DNA of 64,000 nt from an uncultured Lachnospiraceae bacterium (GCA_944381375.1 CALWKX010000014.1:1-64000), one strand, 5' to 3'. Shown: positions 37,420 to 48,024, counted from the first letter of the stretch. Made by a program: numbers and translations. Notes: generated by a model from the sequence alone, not told the origin.

Positions 37420-39265
37420 AATACTTGACAATAAATATGAAATATTAGAGCTTGTCGGCCAGGGAGGCATGGCTAAAGTATACAAAGCGGTAGATAACAG
37501 ACTCCACCGCAATGTAGCCGTCAAAGTGCTTAAGGATGAGTTTATGGATAATGAACAGTTCCTTAAGAAATTTTTGCGCGAAGCGCGTTCCGATGCGAAG
37601 CTTACGCATCAGAATATTGTTAATGTGTATGATGTCGGCACTGATAACGGTATATATTATATAGTAATGGAATATGTCGACGGCGATACTTTAAAGCGTT
37701 ATATAAGAAACAAAAAACATATTTCAGCTAAAGAAACAGTAGAATTGATACTTCCGATAGCTGCCGGTTTGTCGCACGCCCATAAAAACGGAATAATTCA
37801 CAGAGATATCAAACCTCATAATATTTTGCTTACATCTTCCAAAATTCCGAAAATCGCCGATTTTGGTATAGCAAGAGCTGTTACTTCTTCTTCGATGAGC
37901 GCTACCGAGGAGGCGTTGGGAAGCGTGCATTACGTTTCTCCCGAGCAGGCGAGAGGAGGTTTTCTGGATGAAAGAAGCGATTTGTATTCTATGGGCATTA
38001 TGATGTATGAAATGCTTACGGGCGAACTGCCGTACGATGGCGATTCTCCTGTGGCTATAGCATTAAAGCATGTACAAAATAATGTGCCCAATCCGAAGCA
38101 GAAAATCAAAAACTTGCCTGACGGCTTATGTCAGATAGTATTAAATCTCACAAGACGCAAGCCTGATGACAGGTACCAAAGCGCGGAAGAACTTATAAGC
38201 GATATAAGAAAGCTTTCTTACGATATAAATGCTTCAATTAAGCCGACATATACGCCTAAGGATTATACTTCAGGGAAATCGCCTGAACGCATGATATCGT
38301 CGAAGCAAAATGGTGAAAGTAAGAAGCCGAAATACAGCGTAAAAACAAAGATCATTTTCATAGCGGCAATAGCGGCTTTTGTCGGCACGCTTATATTTGC
38401 TGTGCTAAACGATTATTTTGCAAAAAAAATTGTTGTTCCCGATTTGTCCCCCTATACTTATGATCAGGCCGTGGTTGAGTTGGGAAAACTTGGGCTTGAA
38501 GTGCAGATATCATCAAGACAGTCAAGTAAGGATGTTGAAAAGGATTATATTATATCGCAATACCCTGAAGCGGGCGAAGAAGTAAGGTCGAATACAGTTG
38601 TAAAAGTCGTTGTAAGCAACGGTCCGAACTTAGTGGAGGTGCCTGATGTGGTCGGTTTATTTGAAAGAGAGGCTACAAGTAAATTGACGAATGAAGGGTT
38701 CGTAGTTGAGCAGATCATTTATGAATTCAATGACGAATATCAGGCAAATAAGGTATATAATCAAAATCCTGCTGCAGGTATTGAAGTGAAAGAAGGAACA
38801 GCTATTACATTATATGTAAGCAAGGGTAAAGATACTGTGATTATGCCTCAGCTTACTAATGTAAGTTTGACAGAGGCAAAAACTTTAATATCTCAGAGCG
38901 ATTTGATTTTGGGTGAAATAACTTATGCGGCAAGTTCTGTTTATGCAGAAGGCGTTGTAATTTCTCAAATTCCGAGCGCTTATGCTCAGGTTGATAAAAA
39001 TACAAGAGTAGATTTAGTGGTCAGTCTCGGGCCGGAAAGCGGGAAACAACTTACTTTTAACCTGTCTCATTATACGGCAGGAATGAACTCGGATGTAAAT
39101 GTTAAGCTTTATTTGGAAAACTATACGGGCGGCTATGATTTGGTTTACAATGCTAATCATTCGCGGAATGATAATATCAGGATAAATGTCACCGGCGCCG
39201 GCAGCAAAAGATACACCCTGTACATCAATGATGAATCAAAAGCTTCGGGGAGCGTCAGTTTTTAA
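37409..39265 (+). CDS. prkC: Serine/threonine protein kinase with PASTA domains
   Basis: A 618-residue membrane kinase. The cytoplasmic kinase domain (about 8-270) has GQGGMAKVYKA, the ATP-binding Lys of VAVKVLK, HRDIKPHN and DFGIARA. A single membrane span (about 313-333) leads to three PASTA repeats (starting VPDLSPYTYD, VPDVVGLFER and MPQLTNVSLTE) that sense muropeptides or lipid II. A C-terminal beta-type tail of about 90 residues (LTFNLSHYTAGMNSDV...) follows, longer than in Bacillus PrkC. IreB (50966) is a known kind of substrate. Confidence 0.96.
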   Translation: MIGKILDNKYEILELVGQGGMAKVYKAVDNRLHRNVAVKVLKDEFMDNEQFLKKFLREARSDAKLTHQNIVNVYDVGTDNGIYYIVMEYVDGDTLKRYIRNKKHISAKETVELILPIAAGLSHAHKNGIIHRDIKPHNILLTSSKIPKIADFGIARAVTSSSMSATEEALGSVHYVSPEQARGGFLDERSDLYSMGIMMYEMLTGELPYDGDSPVAIALKHVQNNVPNPKQKIKNLPDGLCQIVLNLTRRKPDDRYQSAEELISDIRKLSYDINASIKPTYTPKDYTSGKSPERMISSKQNGESKKPKYSVKTKIIFIAAIAAFVGTLIFAVLNDYFAKKIVVPDLSPYTYDQAVVELGKLGLEVQISSRQSSKDVEKDYIISQYPEAGEEVRSNTVVKVVVSNGPNLVEVPDVVGLFEREATSKLTNEGFVVEQIIYEFNDEYQANKVYNQNPAAGIEVKEGTAITLYVSKGKDTVIMPQLTNVSLTEAKTLISQSDLILGEITYAASSVYAEGVVISQIPSAYAQVDKNTRVDLVVSLGPESGKQLTFNLSHYTAGMNSDVNVKLYLENYTGGYDLVYNANHSRNDNIRINVTGAGSKRYTLYINDESKASGSVSF

Positions 39266-40146
39266 TGCCTTACGCTATTATAATTAAAGGAGTAGGAAGT
39301 TTTTATCACGTTCTTGAAAAAAGCGGAGAGGTTACCGTTTGTAAGGCAAGGGGTGTATTCAAAAACAGAAACCTTGTTCCTCTTGTAGGCGACAAAGTAT
39401 TTTTTGAGAAAAATTCTCAAGGAGCGCTGATAACCAAAATCCTCCCCCGAACAAGCGTGCTTGAACGTCCGGCTGTTGCAAACGCAACGCTGGGCGTTAT
39501 TGTCTGTACGCTGAAATCGCCTGACATATCGTATTTGACTTTAGATAAAATGCTCATAAGCAACAAAATAAATAATCTCAAAAGCGTACTGTGTCTGAAT
39601 AAATGCGATCTTTACGAAAAGGAACAAATATATTCTTTTACTGATATTTATAAAAAAAGCGGCGCGAAAATTATTGTGCTGAGCGCAAAAACAAAAGAAA
39701 ATGTCAAGAATCTTACTGCATTGCTGAAAGACAATACGTGTGTTTTTTACGGAGTATCCGGAAGCGGCAAGTCAACTTTAATCAATCTAATAACCGGTAA
39801 TAATGAATATGTAAGTGGAAGCTTGAGCGAAAAAACTCAAAGAGGTAAAAATACTACGCGGCATACACAATTGGATTGTGTGAGTGCGGGTACTTATATA
39901 ATGGATACTCCCGGCTTTTCAAGTTTCGATCTTAAAAATGTCTGCCATAACGATTTATGGAAGTATTATGATGAATTTTATGATTATTCTTATTGCAAAT
40001 ACAATACATGCAAGCATATAGGCGAGCCTTCGTGCGCTGTGAAGAGCGCTGTAATGGACGGCAACATAAGTAAGATAAGATATGAAAACTACGTGAAAAT
40101 ATACAATGAGCTTAAAAAATCAGAAGAATCAAAAACAAACAAGTAA
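39265..40146 (+). CDS. rsgA: Ribosome small subunit GTPase RsgA
   Basis: A 293-residue circularly permuted GTPase acting in 30S maturation. The OB fold lies first (1-65), the G4 motif NKCDLY comes before G1 (GVSGSGKSTL) and G3 (DTPGF), and a C-terminal zinc motif (YCKYNTCKHIGEPSC) closes the protein. It starts on the prkC stop codon. rpe and thiamine pyrophosphokinase genes, which often follow, are absent here. Confidence 0.95.
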   Translation: MPYAIIIKGVGSFYHVLEKSGEVTVCKARGVFKNRNLVPLVGDKVFFEKNSQGALITKILPRTSVLERPAVANATLGVIVCTLKSPDISYLTLDKMLISNKINNLKSVLCLNKCDLYEKEQIYSFTDIYKKSGAKIIVLSAKTKENVKNLTALLKDNTCVFYGVSGSGKSTLINLITGNNEYVSGSLSEKTQRGKNTTRHTQLDCVSAGTYIMDTPGFSSFDLKNVCHNDLWKYYDEFYDYSYCKYNTCKHIGEPSCAVKSAVMDGNISKIRYENYVKIYNELKKSEESKTNK

Positions 40147-40211
40147 GTTGTATCGACTTTGTAACAAAATTGTGGTAAAATATATTGATTTTATCCACGG
40201 AGAATAGTTTT

Positions 40212-41264
40212 ATGGAAGATTCAGCTACTAAGAAAAAAATAAAAACAAACGAAGAAGCAGCGCTTGCCGAAACGGATTCAACCACTAATAAAAAATTGTT
40301 GATAATATACATACTCGAAGTTCTTCAAAAGTATTCCGATAAAAATCATTGGCTCACGCAGGCGGATATTATTGAAATGATAAAGCAGGATTACGGAATG
40401 GATTCAGAACGCAAGGCCATTTCAAGGAATCTTAAACTGCTTATCGATCATGGCTATAATATAGAGCGTAACGAAAGCGTAGGAGGATATTGTTTGACTG
40501 AAACGGATTTTTCTCCTGAAGACGTTTTTATGCTGTGGGAAGGGCTGATGGCGTCTAAATATATAAGCGCGGAAGAAATGAAAGGGCTTGTAAACAAGCT
40601 TAATAAATATGCAGGCAGTGAGCTTCGTTTGGGTGAATCATACTATGGAGGAATAATTAACCGCTATACGTACCCTGAAACGCATGTTTATGGGAATCTT
40701 AAGTTTATACTTACGGAGATGGCTGTAAATAAAAAAATATCTTTTAAATACAATAAATATACTTCGCAAAAAACGCTTTGTCCTATTTCCGATTCATCTA
40801 TCAGAGTCAATCCTTATGCTTTGTTGAATGTAGATAATGAGTATTATTTGGCTGCGGCCGTAGAAGGATCAACGCAAATGTCATGCTATAAGGTTGGTCT
40901 CATAAGCGATTTGGAGGTCACTGAATTCTTAAGCGATGATATAACCACAATCATAGGTTATGACAAAGGATTTGAGCCTATGAAATTTGTAAAAGAATTA
41001 ATACCAGGCTATGGCGGTACAGTCACTGATTGTATAGTAAGAGTCAGCGAAGACGTAATAGATGATATTATGGCTGTTTTTGGAGAGGATTTCAAAATTA
41101 TTTCCGGCGAAGACGGATTTCTGACGCTTGATATTACTACTGGCGATGAAAAAATGTACGACTGGGCGATAAGGCATGCTGACGTAAGTGAGGTAATTGA
41201 GCCGGCAGCGCTGCGATTTCGTATTAAAGAATATTTTGACAGAATGTGCTGGAAATACAGATAG
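40212..41264 (+). CDS. WYL-domain transcriptional regulator
   Basis: A 350-residue regulator from the ATG at 40212 (behind CACGGAG). An N-terminal winged helix-turn-helix (about 28-95; ILEVLQKYSDKNHWLTQADIIEMI) is followed by a WYL domain (NPYALLNVDNEYYLAAAVEG) and a C-terminal WCX-type part. Family members sense ligands such as nucleic acid or nucleotides and control DNA-damage, metabolic or defence genes. The palindrome on the lon promoter just downstream makes lon a possible target, which is speculation. Confidence 0.82.
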   Translation: MEDSATKKKIKTNEEAALAETDSTTNKKLLIIYILEVLQKYSDKNHWLTQADIIEMIKQDYGMDSERKAISRNLKLLIDHGYNIERNESVGGYCLTETDFSPEDVFMLWEGLMASKYISAEEMKGLVNKLNKYAGSELRLGESYYGGIINRYTYPETHVYGNLKFILTEMAVNKKISFKYNKYTSQKTLCPISDSSIRVNPYALLNVDNEYYLAAAVEGSTQMSCYKVGLISDLEVTEFLSDDITTIIGYDKGFEPMKFVKELIPGYGGTVTDCIVRVSEDVIDDIMAVFGEDFKIISGEDGFLTLDITTGDEKMYDWAIRHADVSEVIEPAALRFRIKEYFDRMCWKYR

Positions 41265-41291
41265 CAAATTTAACATTATTTTATGTTTTGA

Positions 41292-41319
41292 TAAAAACCC
41301 TTTCAGGGTTTTTTATTTT
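41292..41319 (+). terminator. Intrinsic terminator of the WYL gene
   Basis: A 9-bp stem (41293-41301 with 41305-41313, core ACCCT) with a 3-base loop and a long T-rich tail. Confidence 0.85.
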
Positions 41320-41341
41320 TTGCAATAAGCTTATACTGCCA

Positions 41342-41387
41342 TTGAAAAGCCGGAAATGTTAAGCTATAATATATCGGATATATTATA
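41342..41387 (+). promoter_or_regulatory. Promoter with overlapping palindrome, lon
   Basis: TTGAAA (41342-41347) and TATAAT (41365-41370) are 17 bases apart. A perfect palindrome with 11-bp arms, TATAATATATC and GATATATTATA around a central G (41365-41387), begins at the -10 box and runs past the likely transcription start. This is a good position for an operator. It is neither a CIRCE nor a CtsR site. Confidence 0.7.
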
Positions 41388-41398
41388 ATGAGGTGAGC

Positions 41399-43759
41399 AT
41401 GTTTAAATTCAAATCGCAAAAAACAGATCAGTCTGAAAAACAAAGCAATGAGGTCGAGATAATAAATGTGCCTGTTATTGCAACAAGTGGAATCGTATTC
41501 GGTCCTCAGATAAATACCGCGATGGATATTGAATCGCAGGCTTCTTTGTTTGCTGTGGAAAAAGCGACGAAGTCGGCCGGAATGATCTTAATATGCGATA
41601 AAATTAATTCTGAAGAAAAGATATCAATCGAAAATCTGCGCAGCGTAGGTTGTTTGGCGGATATAAGCAATATTATCAGAATGAGCGAAGAGTCTGTGCG
41701 CATAGGCATCGCAGGCAAAAAACGCGCCGTCATAAAAGAAATCATATCAACAGAGCCTTATATAAATGCAAAGGTTGAAGTTATAGATTATGACGCCATA
41801 GCTATTAATGAAGATATGAAAGCGCATTATAAAGTGCTTTTGGATAAATACAGTGAATTTCTAGATGTCATAAACCGTTCGGATGAGAAATTTTTAGAAA
41901 AGCTTTCAAATGTTCATCCGGAATACGGCACGGATCTGATCAGCGCCAATATTCCCATTAATGTCAGCGAATATTATAATTTGCTCTGTTGTACAGATAC
42001 GTTTGAAAGGCTTAATACTGCGATAGAATATGTAATGATGATAATAAAGGTGGCTAAAATAGAGCTGGACATCGAAAGCCGCCTGGCGGAATCTTTTTCG
42101 GAAGAACAAAAGCAGCGTTATTTGCGTGAAAAAAAATATATAATAAGCAGAGAACTTTCCGAAGATGACGAAGATGAAGAAATAAACGAGGTAAGAAAGT
42201 CAATTGAAAAGCTTCCAATAGGCAATGAGTATAAAGAACGCCTCCTAAAAGAATTATCGCGTCTCGAACTTACGCCGCCTGATTCCAGGGAAGCTTCCAC
42301 CATAATGTCTTATTTTGATTGCATATTGGATTTGCCATGGACGAAAAAACACGGAAGAAATTTTGATATTGCAAAAGCTGTCAAAAAACTGGAAAAAGAT
42401 CATTATGGAATGAAAGATGTGAAAGAACGCATAGTTGAATATCTTTCGGTATTAAAGCTTACTAATAAAATAAAAGGTCCTATTCTTTGTCTTGTAGGTC
42501 CTCCGGGAGTGGGCAAAACTTCGGTTGCAAAGTCAATTGCCGAAGCCACTAACAGAAAATTTGTAAGAGTATCTCTTGGCGGGATGGATGACGAGGCCGA
42601 AATAAGGGGCCATAGAAAGACCTATGTAGGAGCTATGCCGGGACGCATTATAAGCGGTCTGAGACAAGTGCAAAGTAAAAATCCAGTTTTTTTGCTTGAT
42701 GAAATAGATAAGCTCAGTAAAAGCTACAGCGGAGATCCTGCATCTGCACTGCTTGAAGTGCTCGATCCGGAACAAAATTCTAAATTTACCGATGCATATG
42801 TCGAAATTCCGTTCAGTTTGTCCGATGTGCTGTTTATCACTACTGCTAATACGCTCAGCACGATACCGAAGCCTTTGGTAGACCGTATGGAAGTTATCGA
42901 ACTTTCCGGATATACTCCTGATGAAAAGATGGAAATAGCGAAGCATTATCTTATGGACAAACAAATCAAACTGAATGGAATTACCAAAGATAATCTTGAT
43001 TTGTCAGATGAAGTTTTAAGTGAAATAATAAGTTGCTATACGTGTGAATCCGGCGTAAGAGAACTCGAAAGATGTATCGCTTCGTTATGCCGGAAAGCAG
43101 CAAAAAGTATTGTAGTTGATAAAGGAGACTGCCTGAAAGTTACTAAAGAAAATCTTAGAGAATATCTCGGCAAAAAGATTAACAATTATGAAGTTTCGGA
43201 TAATGTCTATTTGAAGGGCGCTGTCAACGGTCTGGCGTGGACTCAGACGGGAGGGGACACTCTTCAAATAGAAGCGGTTACTTCAGAAGGCAGCGGAAAA
43301 CTTGAGCTTACGGGGCATTTGGGCGATATCATGAAGGAAAGCGCTAAAGCTTCTATAGGTTATTTGAGAGGTTTTTCCGAAGATTATGGTATATCTCCTG
43401 ATATATGGCAAAAGTCGGATATTCATATACATGTGCCGGAAGGAGCTGTGCCAAAGGACGGTCCTTCTGCCGGTATTACTATTACAAGCGCGCTTTTATC
43501 AGCGATACTTGACAAGCCTGTATCTCAAAAAATAGCAATGACAGGTGAAATTACGCTTACAGGCAGAGTATTGCCGATAGGCGGCTTGCGTGAAAAGCTT
43601 CTGGCAGCCAAAAGAGCGCAGATTACAAAGGTGATTATACCGAAAGAAAATAAAGAAGATTTGAAGGATGTTCCGGATAATGTAAGAAGCGGTCTGGATA
43701 TATGTTTTGCAGATAAAATGAAAGACGTTTACAAACAGTGCTTCGAGCCGGAGGCGTAA
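41399..43759 (+). CDS. lon: ATP-dependent protease Lon
   Basis: A 786-residue LonA protease from the ATG at 41399 (behind GAGGTG). The N-terminal substrate-binding domain (about 20-210), AAA+ module with [12 protein letters not shown] and FLLDEIDKL, and the C-terminal serine protease domain with the catalytic Ser in PKDGPSAG and Lys in [12 protein letters not shown] are all present. It degrades misfolded and regulatory proteins. engB follows after one base, the order common in Bacillota. Confidence 0.97.
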   Translation: MFKFKSQKTDQSEKQSNEVEIINVPVIATSGIVFGPQINTAMDIESQASLFAVEKATKSAGMILICDKINSEEKISIENLRSVGCLADISNIIRMSEESVRIGIAGKKRAVIKEIISTEPYINAKVEVIDYDAIAINEDMKAHYKVLLDKYSEFLDVINRSDEKFLEKLSNVHPEYGTDLISANIPINVSEYYNLLCCTDTFERLNTAIEYVMMIIKVAKIELDIESRLAESFSEEQKQRYLREKKYIISRELSEDDEDEEINEVRKSIEKLPIGNEYKERLLKELSRLELTPPDSREASTIMSYFDCILDLPWTKKHGRNFDIAKAVKKLEKDHYGMKDVKERIVEYLSVLKLTNKIKGPILCLVGPPGVGKTSVAKSIAEATNRKFVRVSLGGMDDEAEIRGHRKTYVGAMPGRIISGLRQVQSKNPVFLLDEIDKLSKSYSGDPASALLEVLDPEQNSKFTDAYVEIPFSLSDVLFITTANTLSTIPKPLVDRMEVIELSGYTPDEKMEIAKHYLMDKQIKLNGITKDNLDLSDEVLSEIISCYTCESGVRELERCIASLCRKAAKSIVVDKGDCLKVTKENLREYLGKKINNYEVSDNVYLKGAVNGLAWTQTGGDTLQIEAVTSEGSGKLELTGHLGDIMKESAKASIGYLRGFSEDYGISPDIWQKSDIHIHVPEGAVPKDGPSAGITITSALLSAILDKPVSQKIAMTGEITLTGRVLPIGGLREKLLAAKRAQITKVIIPKENKEDLKDVPDNVRSGLDICFADKMKDVYKQCFEPEA

Positions 43760-43760
43760 A

Positions 43761-44348
43761 GTGAATGTAACTAACGCTTTTTTGTATTCAAGCGAGGTTG
43801 ATATAAATAAATTCCCTAAGGACGGTCTGTTTGAGATCGTCCTTATAGGTAAATCGAACGTAGGCAAATCAAGCTTTATAAATGCGATGACAAACCGAAA
43901 ATCGCTTGCTCGTACGAGCAGCGCTCCGGGAAAAACACGAACTGCCAATTTTTATATAATAAACGATAGATTTTATTTTGTAGATATGCCGGGGTACGGC
44001 TATGCGGAAGTGTCTAAAAGTCAAAAAGGCTTGTTTGATAAAATAATAAAGGATTATGTAAAAAAACGGAAAACGGACTTTATGGTTCTGTTTTTTCTTG
44101 ACGGCCGTCATCTTCCTACACGCAATGACGTAAAAGCATATAACATGCTTCTTGACGAAGGCATAACTCCTGTTGTAATACTTACAAAAACGGACAAGCA
44201 AAAAAAATACGTCACAGATAAAAATACTGCGCAAATAAAGAAAATTTTAGACATTAAAACAGCTGTGTTTCCTTTCAGTATCAAACAGCCCGAATCTGCC
44301 GAGAATATATGGCGTTTTATTGACGAGATAATACAGCAAACGGATTGA
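43761..44348 (+). CDS. engB: Ribosome biogenesis GTP-binding protein EngB/YsxC
   Basis: A 195-residue small GTPase for 50S assembly. Motifs are GKSNVGKSSFIN (G1), a G2 Thr in SSAPGKTRTANFY, DMPGYGYA (G3) and LTKTDK (G4). It starts with GTG one base after lon. Confidence 0.96.
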   Translation: MNVTNAFLYSSEVDINKFPKDGLFEIVLIGKSNVGKSSFINAMTNRKSLARTSSAPGKTRTANFYIINDRFYFVDMPGYGYAEVSKSQKGLFDKIIKDYVKKRKTDFMVLFFLDGRHLPTRNDVKAYNMLLDEGITPVVILTKTDKQKKYVTDKNTAQIKKILDIKTAVFPFSIKQPESAENIWRFIDEIIQQTD

Positions 44349-44406
44349 AAATAAATCGCAAATAATTTATAATTCGTAAAAACATTATAATAATAGAGGG
44401 ATGCTT

Positions 44407-45675
44407 ATGCTTGACATAAAAAGAATAAGAAAAGAGCCGGAAAAAATAGAAGCGATGCTTAAAAAAAGAGGCGATATATCTTTATCGGAGCTCATCGAAA
44501 AAGACAATGAATGGCGCAGAACAGTTGCGGAAGCGGAAAATAAAAAGGCTATACAAAACCGTGATTCAAAACAAATACCCATTTTGAAGAAAAACGGCGA
44601 AGATATAAGTGCGCTTGCCGCTGAGATGAAGAAGCTTTCTGACGAAATCAGCAGTTTGAATACAAAGGCTTCAGCTTTGGAAGAGCAGATCAGGGATATT
44701 CTGATGGGTATTCCTAATATTCCCGAAGCTAATATTCCCGTGGGGAAAAGCGATGAAGATAACCTTCAAGTAAAAAAAATCGGAGAGCCGAGAAAGTTTT
44801 CGTTTGAGAGCAAACCGCATTGGGATTTGGGTGTGAACTTAAAAATACTTGATTTTGAACGCGCAGCAAAAATCGCCGGGGCAAGATTTGCTATGTTTGT
44901 AGGCGAGGGCGCAATGCTGGAGCGTGCTATCACGAGGTTTATGCTTGAGCTTCATATAGACCAGGGTTATACGGAGGTATTGCCACCTTTGATGGTTAAC
45001 AGAAACAGCATGAGGGGCACCGGACAGCTTCCCAAATTTGAGGAGGACGCTTTCAATCTTAAAAATAATGATTATTTCATGATACCGACGGCAGAAGTCC
45101 CTGTGACAAATATGTTTCGTGATGAAATAATAAGTGTTGATGAAATGCCTTGCCGCTATACTGCCTATACGCCTTGCTTCAGAGCCGAAGCAGGAAGCGC
45201 AGGAAGGGATACGCGCGGTCTTATACGCAATCATCAGTTTGATAAAGTAGAACTCGTAAAATTCGTGCGTCCGGAAACATCTTATGAAGAACTTGAAAGT
45301 CTTACTCTTGACGCTGAAGAAGTATTAAAGCAAATAAAAATACCTTATCGCGTAGTTGAATTATGCACGGGAGATCTTGGTTTTTCCTCAGCAAAAACAT
45401 ATGATATAGAAGTGTGGATGCCGAGCTATAACAGATATGTAGAAATAAGCTCCTGCTCTAATTTTGAAGATTTTCAGGCAAGGCGCGCAAATATACGTTT
45501 TAGAGATACAGATGGTAAAGTAAAATTCGTGCATACTCTTAACGGCTCCGGTCTGGCCGTGGGGCGTACATTTGCCGCAATACTTGAAAACTATCAAAAT
45601 GAAGACGGAAGCGTGAATATACCAGAAGTTTTAGTCCCGTATATGAACGGTAAGGAAAAAATATGCGTAAAATAA
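44407..45675 (+). CDS. serS: Seryl-tRNA synthetase
   Basis: A 422-residue class II synthetase from the ATG at 44407, which has GAGGG at proper distance; the ATG at 44401 touches that site. The N-terminal coiled coil that grips the long variable arm of tRNA-Ser spans about 30-105. Motif 2 is [22 protein letters not shown] and motif 3 [19 protein letters not shown]. Two tRNA-Ser genes lie at 54275-54466. No T-box leader is present in the 58-base gap upstream. Confidence 0.97.
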   Translation: MLDIKRIRKEPEKIEAMLKKRGDISLSELIEKDNEWRRTVAEAENKKAIQNRDSKQIPILKKNGEDISALAAEMKKLSDEISSLNTKASALEEQIRDILMGIPNIPEANIPVGKSDEDNLQVKKIGEPRKFSFESKPHWDLGVNLKILDFERAAKIAGARFAMFVGEGAMLERAITRFMLELHIDQGYTEVLPPLMVNRNSMRGTGQLPKFEEDAFNLKNNDYFMIPTAEVPVTNMFRDEIISVDEMPCRYTAYTPCFRAEAGSAGRDTRGLIRNHQFDKVELVKFVRPETSYEELESLTLDAEEVLKQIKIPYRVVELCTGDLGFSSAKTYDIEVWMPSYNRYVEISSCSNFEDFQARRANIRFRDTDGKVKFVHTLNGSGLAVGRTFAAILENYQNEDGSVNIPEVLVPYMNGKEKICVK

Positions 45676-46328
45676 GCACATCAAATGAAAAAAATCATAC
45701 TTTAAGCAAAAAATCAAAGATATCCATTATTGTTGCATCTGTTATAGTTGTTTTAGCTTTGGCGGGATTTTTATATTATTATTTTTTCGGAAATGGAATT
45801 TATAAACAAGTTTCGCATACCAATGAAGTTTTGTCAAATTCAGAAATAGAAGTAACATTCCTTCAAGCTGAATACTTTACTTCGATGCCGGGAGTGGAAT
45901 GTGATGAAAATTATGTATATGTAAGATTATATTATTCCGTTAAAAATATATCTGACAAAGATATAAGTTGGAAAAGTTATCCGTATGTAAGTATTAATGA
46001 ATTCATACAAAGCGCCGGGGGTTATAGAGAAGTAAAAAATACAGAATGTGAATATGATTTTACTGCGCTTCAAACATATGCATTGGCTCTTGAAATTGAT
46101 TTTACCACTATTATAGAAGATTTGCCGGCAGGACAGACTCGCTATGATGCTGATATAATAAAAATCCCTAAAGACGATTTCGAAAATAATTTGTATTTTG
46201 TAATGATAGACAATATTCATGCCATAGTTGAAATTAATGAAGAAAACTCTGATATAATAGATGTTCTCGAAGAAAATCTCAATAAAAATGTTGTTGATGA
46301 CCAACAGGAAAATGAATCAGGCGAATAA
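45663..46328 (+). CDS. Membrane-anchored extracellular protein of unknown function
   Basis: A 221-residue protein: a basic N-terminus (residues 1-22), one membrane span (about 23-46; [23 protein letters not shown] begins it) and an extracellular, acidic, Tyr-rich part with a beta-sandwich pattern ([11 protein letters not shown]-like; [20 protein letters not shown]) similar to DUF4352/DUF5067 domains. It overlaps the end of serS by 13 bases and is probably co-transcribed with serS and trpS. I do not recognise a specific function. Confidence 0.65.
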   Translation: MRKISTSNEKNHTLSKKSKISIIVASVIVVLALAGFLYYYFFGNGIYKQVSHTNEVLSNSEIEVTFLQAEYFTSMPGVECDENYVYVRLYYSVKNISDKDISWKSYPYVSINEFIQSAGGYREVKNTECEYDFTALQTYALALEIDFTTIIEDLPAGQTRYDADIIKIPKDDFENNLYFVMIDNIHAIVEINEENSDIIDVLEENLNKNVVDDQQENESGE

Positions 46329-46348
46329 AAGTAAAAAGGGCATTAAAA

Positions 46349-47362
46349 ATGTTTGATAAAGATAAAAAAATAATATACAGCGGAATACAGCCTTCCGGAG
46401 AATTTACAATAGGAAATTATTTTGGGGCTATAAAAAATTGGGTCGCGCTTCAGCATGAATACAATTGCATATACAATTTGGCTGATTTGCATACTATTAC
46501 TGTGCCTCAGGAACCGGCAGCGCTCCGCAGACGCACAGTGGAATGTATGGCAATGTTGATAGCTTCAGGAATCAATCCTGAAAATTCGCTTATATTTTTG
46601 CAGTCCCATGTGGCAGCTCATTCTCAGTTATGTTGGCTTTTGAATTGCTTTACTTATATGGGCGAGCTTTCGCGCATGACTCAGTTTAAAGATAAAAGTT
46701 CAAGGCAAGGCGCTAATATAAGAGTCGGACTTTATGACTATCCCGTGCTTATGGCAGCGGATATATTGCTTTATCAGTCAGATATTGTCCCTGTGGGGGA
46801 TGACCAGCGTCAGCATTTGGAATTGGCAAGAGATATAGCAATACGTTTTAATGCGCAGTATTCTCCGACGTTTAAGGTCCCTGAAGGATATTTCGGCGAA
46901 AAAGGGGCGCGTATCATGAGTCTTGCAGATCCTAATAAAAAAATGTCAAAATCAGACGAAAACAAAAATGCATTTATTCTTATGAAAGATAATAAAGATG
47001 TAATTATATCAAAATTTAAAAAAGCCGTTACCGACTGTGATTCAGAAATACGCTATGATATAAAACAAAAGCCGGGAATATCTAATCTGCTGGAAATATA
47101 TTCCTGCTCCAGATCCATATCAATAAAAGAGGCGGAAGCTGATTTCTGCGGCAAAAGCTACGCTCAATTCAAACTCGCAGTGGGGGAAAGCGTTGCCGAT
47201 GCTTTGGCGCCCATACAATCCGAATTTGAAAGGCTTGTAAAAGAAAAATCATATATCAATAGTATATTTTGCTCGCACGCTCAGACTGCTTCTAATATAG
47301 CTGCAAGAACTCTTAGTAAAACAATGCGCAAAATAGGTTTTTATCAGCTTGAAAAACAATAA
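46349..47362 (+). CDS. trpS: Tryptophanyl-tRNA synthetase
   Basis: A 337-residue class I synthetase. The HIGH equivalent is TIGNYFGA (about residues 21-28) and the KMSKS loop is KKMSKSDE (about 198-205); PVGDDQRQHLELARD lies between. It belongs to the common short bacterial type. It ends just before a hairpin that doubles as terminator and as the ribosome-site region of the next gene. No T-box was seen. Confidence 0.96.
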   Translation: MFDKDKKIIYSGIQPSGEFTIGNYFGAIKNWVALQHEYNCIYNLADLHTITVPQEPAALRRRTVECMAMLIASGINPENSLIFLQSHVAAHSQLCWLLNCFTYMGELSRMTQFKDKSSRQGANIRVGLYDYPVLMAADILLYQSDIVPVGDDQRQHLELARDIAIRFNAQYSPTFKVPEGYFGEKGARIMSLADPNKKMSKSDENKNAFILMKDNKDVIISKFKKAVTDCDSEIRYDIKQKPGISNLLEIYSCSRSISIKEAEADFCGKSYAQFKLAVGESVADALAPIQSEFERLVKEKSYINSIFCSHAQTASNIAARTLSKTMRKIGFYQLEKQ

Positions 47363-47388
47363 AATGTATAAAAAATAAATGTATTGGG

Positions 47389-47418
47389 AAAAATCCTCTT
47401 TAAAAGGAGGATTTTTTT
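47389..47418 (+). terminator. Terminator hairpin that contains the downstream ribosome site
   Basis: A perfect 10-bp stem (AAAAATCCTC at 47389-47398, GAGGATTTTT at 47407-47416) and T-run directly after trpS. Its 3' arm and loop contain AAAAGGAGG, the only ribosome site for the TTG start at 47420. The same RNA can terminate, hide or expose the site. Confidence 0.75.
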
Positions 47419-47419
47419 C

Positions 47420-47989
47420 TTGAAAATTAAGCAATTTCTGAAAAATAATACAATAATTCTTATAGCAGTCTTATGCGTATTATCCTTTAGTATTGGTTAT
47501 TTCGGTTCAATGTTTGCTGAAAAATTGGAAGAAAATCAGACGAAAATTTCTGCTGCATCAGATAATGAAGAATTGATTCAACCGACAACGTCAATAGTTC
47601 TTATCAGGCAATATACTAAAACTGACAGTGTAAACATCAAACAAGTTGAACCTACTTCGGAGATGATTGGTAAAGACATTGATTATATAATAAGTGCTTA
47701 TGAAGGATGGGAAATAGGGAGCTTTTCCAAAGAAAAAATTTCACTATATAAAACTATAGATTCATATCCTCCCGGAACTTTTCTTGTTACGAGTATAATA
47801 AGCCAGGAAGATGGGCAAGAGGTGTTGGCAGTGTATGAATATGATATTGATGGAGTTTTGTCATTAAAAGAAAGTTTTGATACTCCTGTGGAACTGTTGC
47901 CTGAAAGCGAAATAGTGAAAGTGCGCGAGGGAATCATTGTAAACAATGAGGACGAGCTTAGTTCTCTTCTTGAAAATTATGCTGAATAA
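47420..47989 (+). CDS. Membrane-anchored protein with BofC-like C-terminal domain
   Basis: A 189-residue protein from the TTG at 47420. A membrane span near the N-terminus (about 10-32) precedes an extracytoplasmic part whose C-terminal half (AVYEYDIDGVLSLKESFDTPVELLPESEI..., GIIVNNEDELSSLLENYAE) matches the BofC C-terminal pattern. BofC in Bacillus restrains the SpoIVB protease during sporulation; here the role is unknown. The nearer ATG at 47384 would put the start before the hairpin and is less likely. Confidence 0.7.
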   Translation: MKIKQFLKNNTIILIAVLCVLSFSIGYFGSMFAEKLEENQTKISAASDNEELIQPTTSIVLIRQYTKTDSVNIKQVEPTSEMIGKDIDYIISAYEGWEIGSFSKEKISLYKTIDSYPPGTFLVTSIISQEDGQEVLAVYEYDIDGVLSLKESFDTPVELLPESEIVKVREGIIVNNEDELSSLLENYAE

Positions 47990-47998
47990 AATTAGAAT

Positions 47999-48024
47999 GC
48001 AGCCGTAGCTTTTGCTATGGCTGC
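47999..48024. repeat. Short hairpin upstream of alaS
   Basis: An 11-bp stem with one G-T pair (GCAGCCGTAGC and GCTATGGCTGC) and a TTTT loop. There is no T-run after it; the role is unclear. The rest of the 230-base gap holds a weak TTTAAA (48157-48162) / TATAAT (48180-48185) promoter for alaS. Confidence 0.4.

Noticed and set aside
41265-41398. CIRCE or CtsR heat-shock site upstream of lon
   Set aside because: Neither the TTAGCACTC-type inverted repeat nor the GGTCAAA direct repeat is present; only an unrelated palindrome is found.
44349-44406. T-box leader in front of serS (also checked for trpS and alaS)
   Set aside because: The gaps are too short or lack the T-box AGGGTGG-type core and specifier structure.
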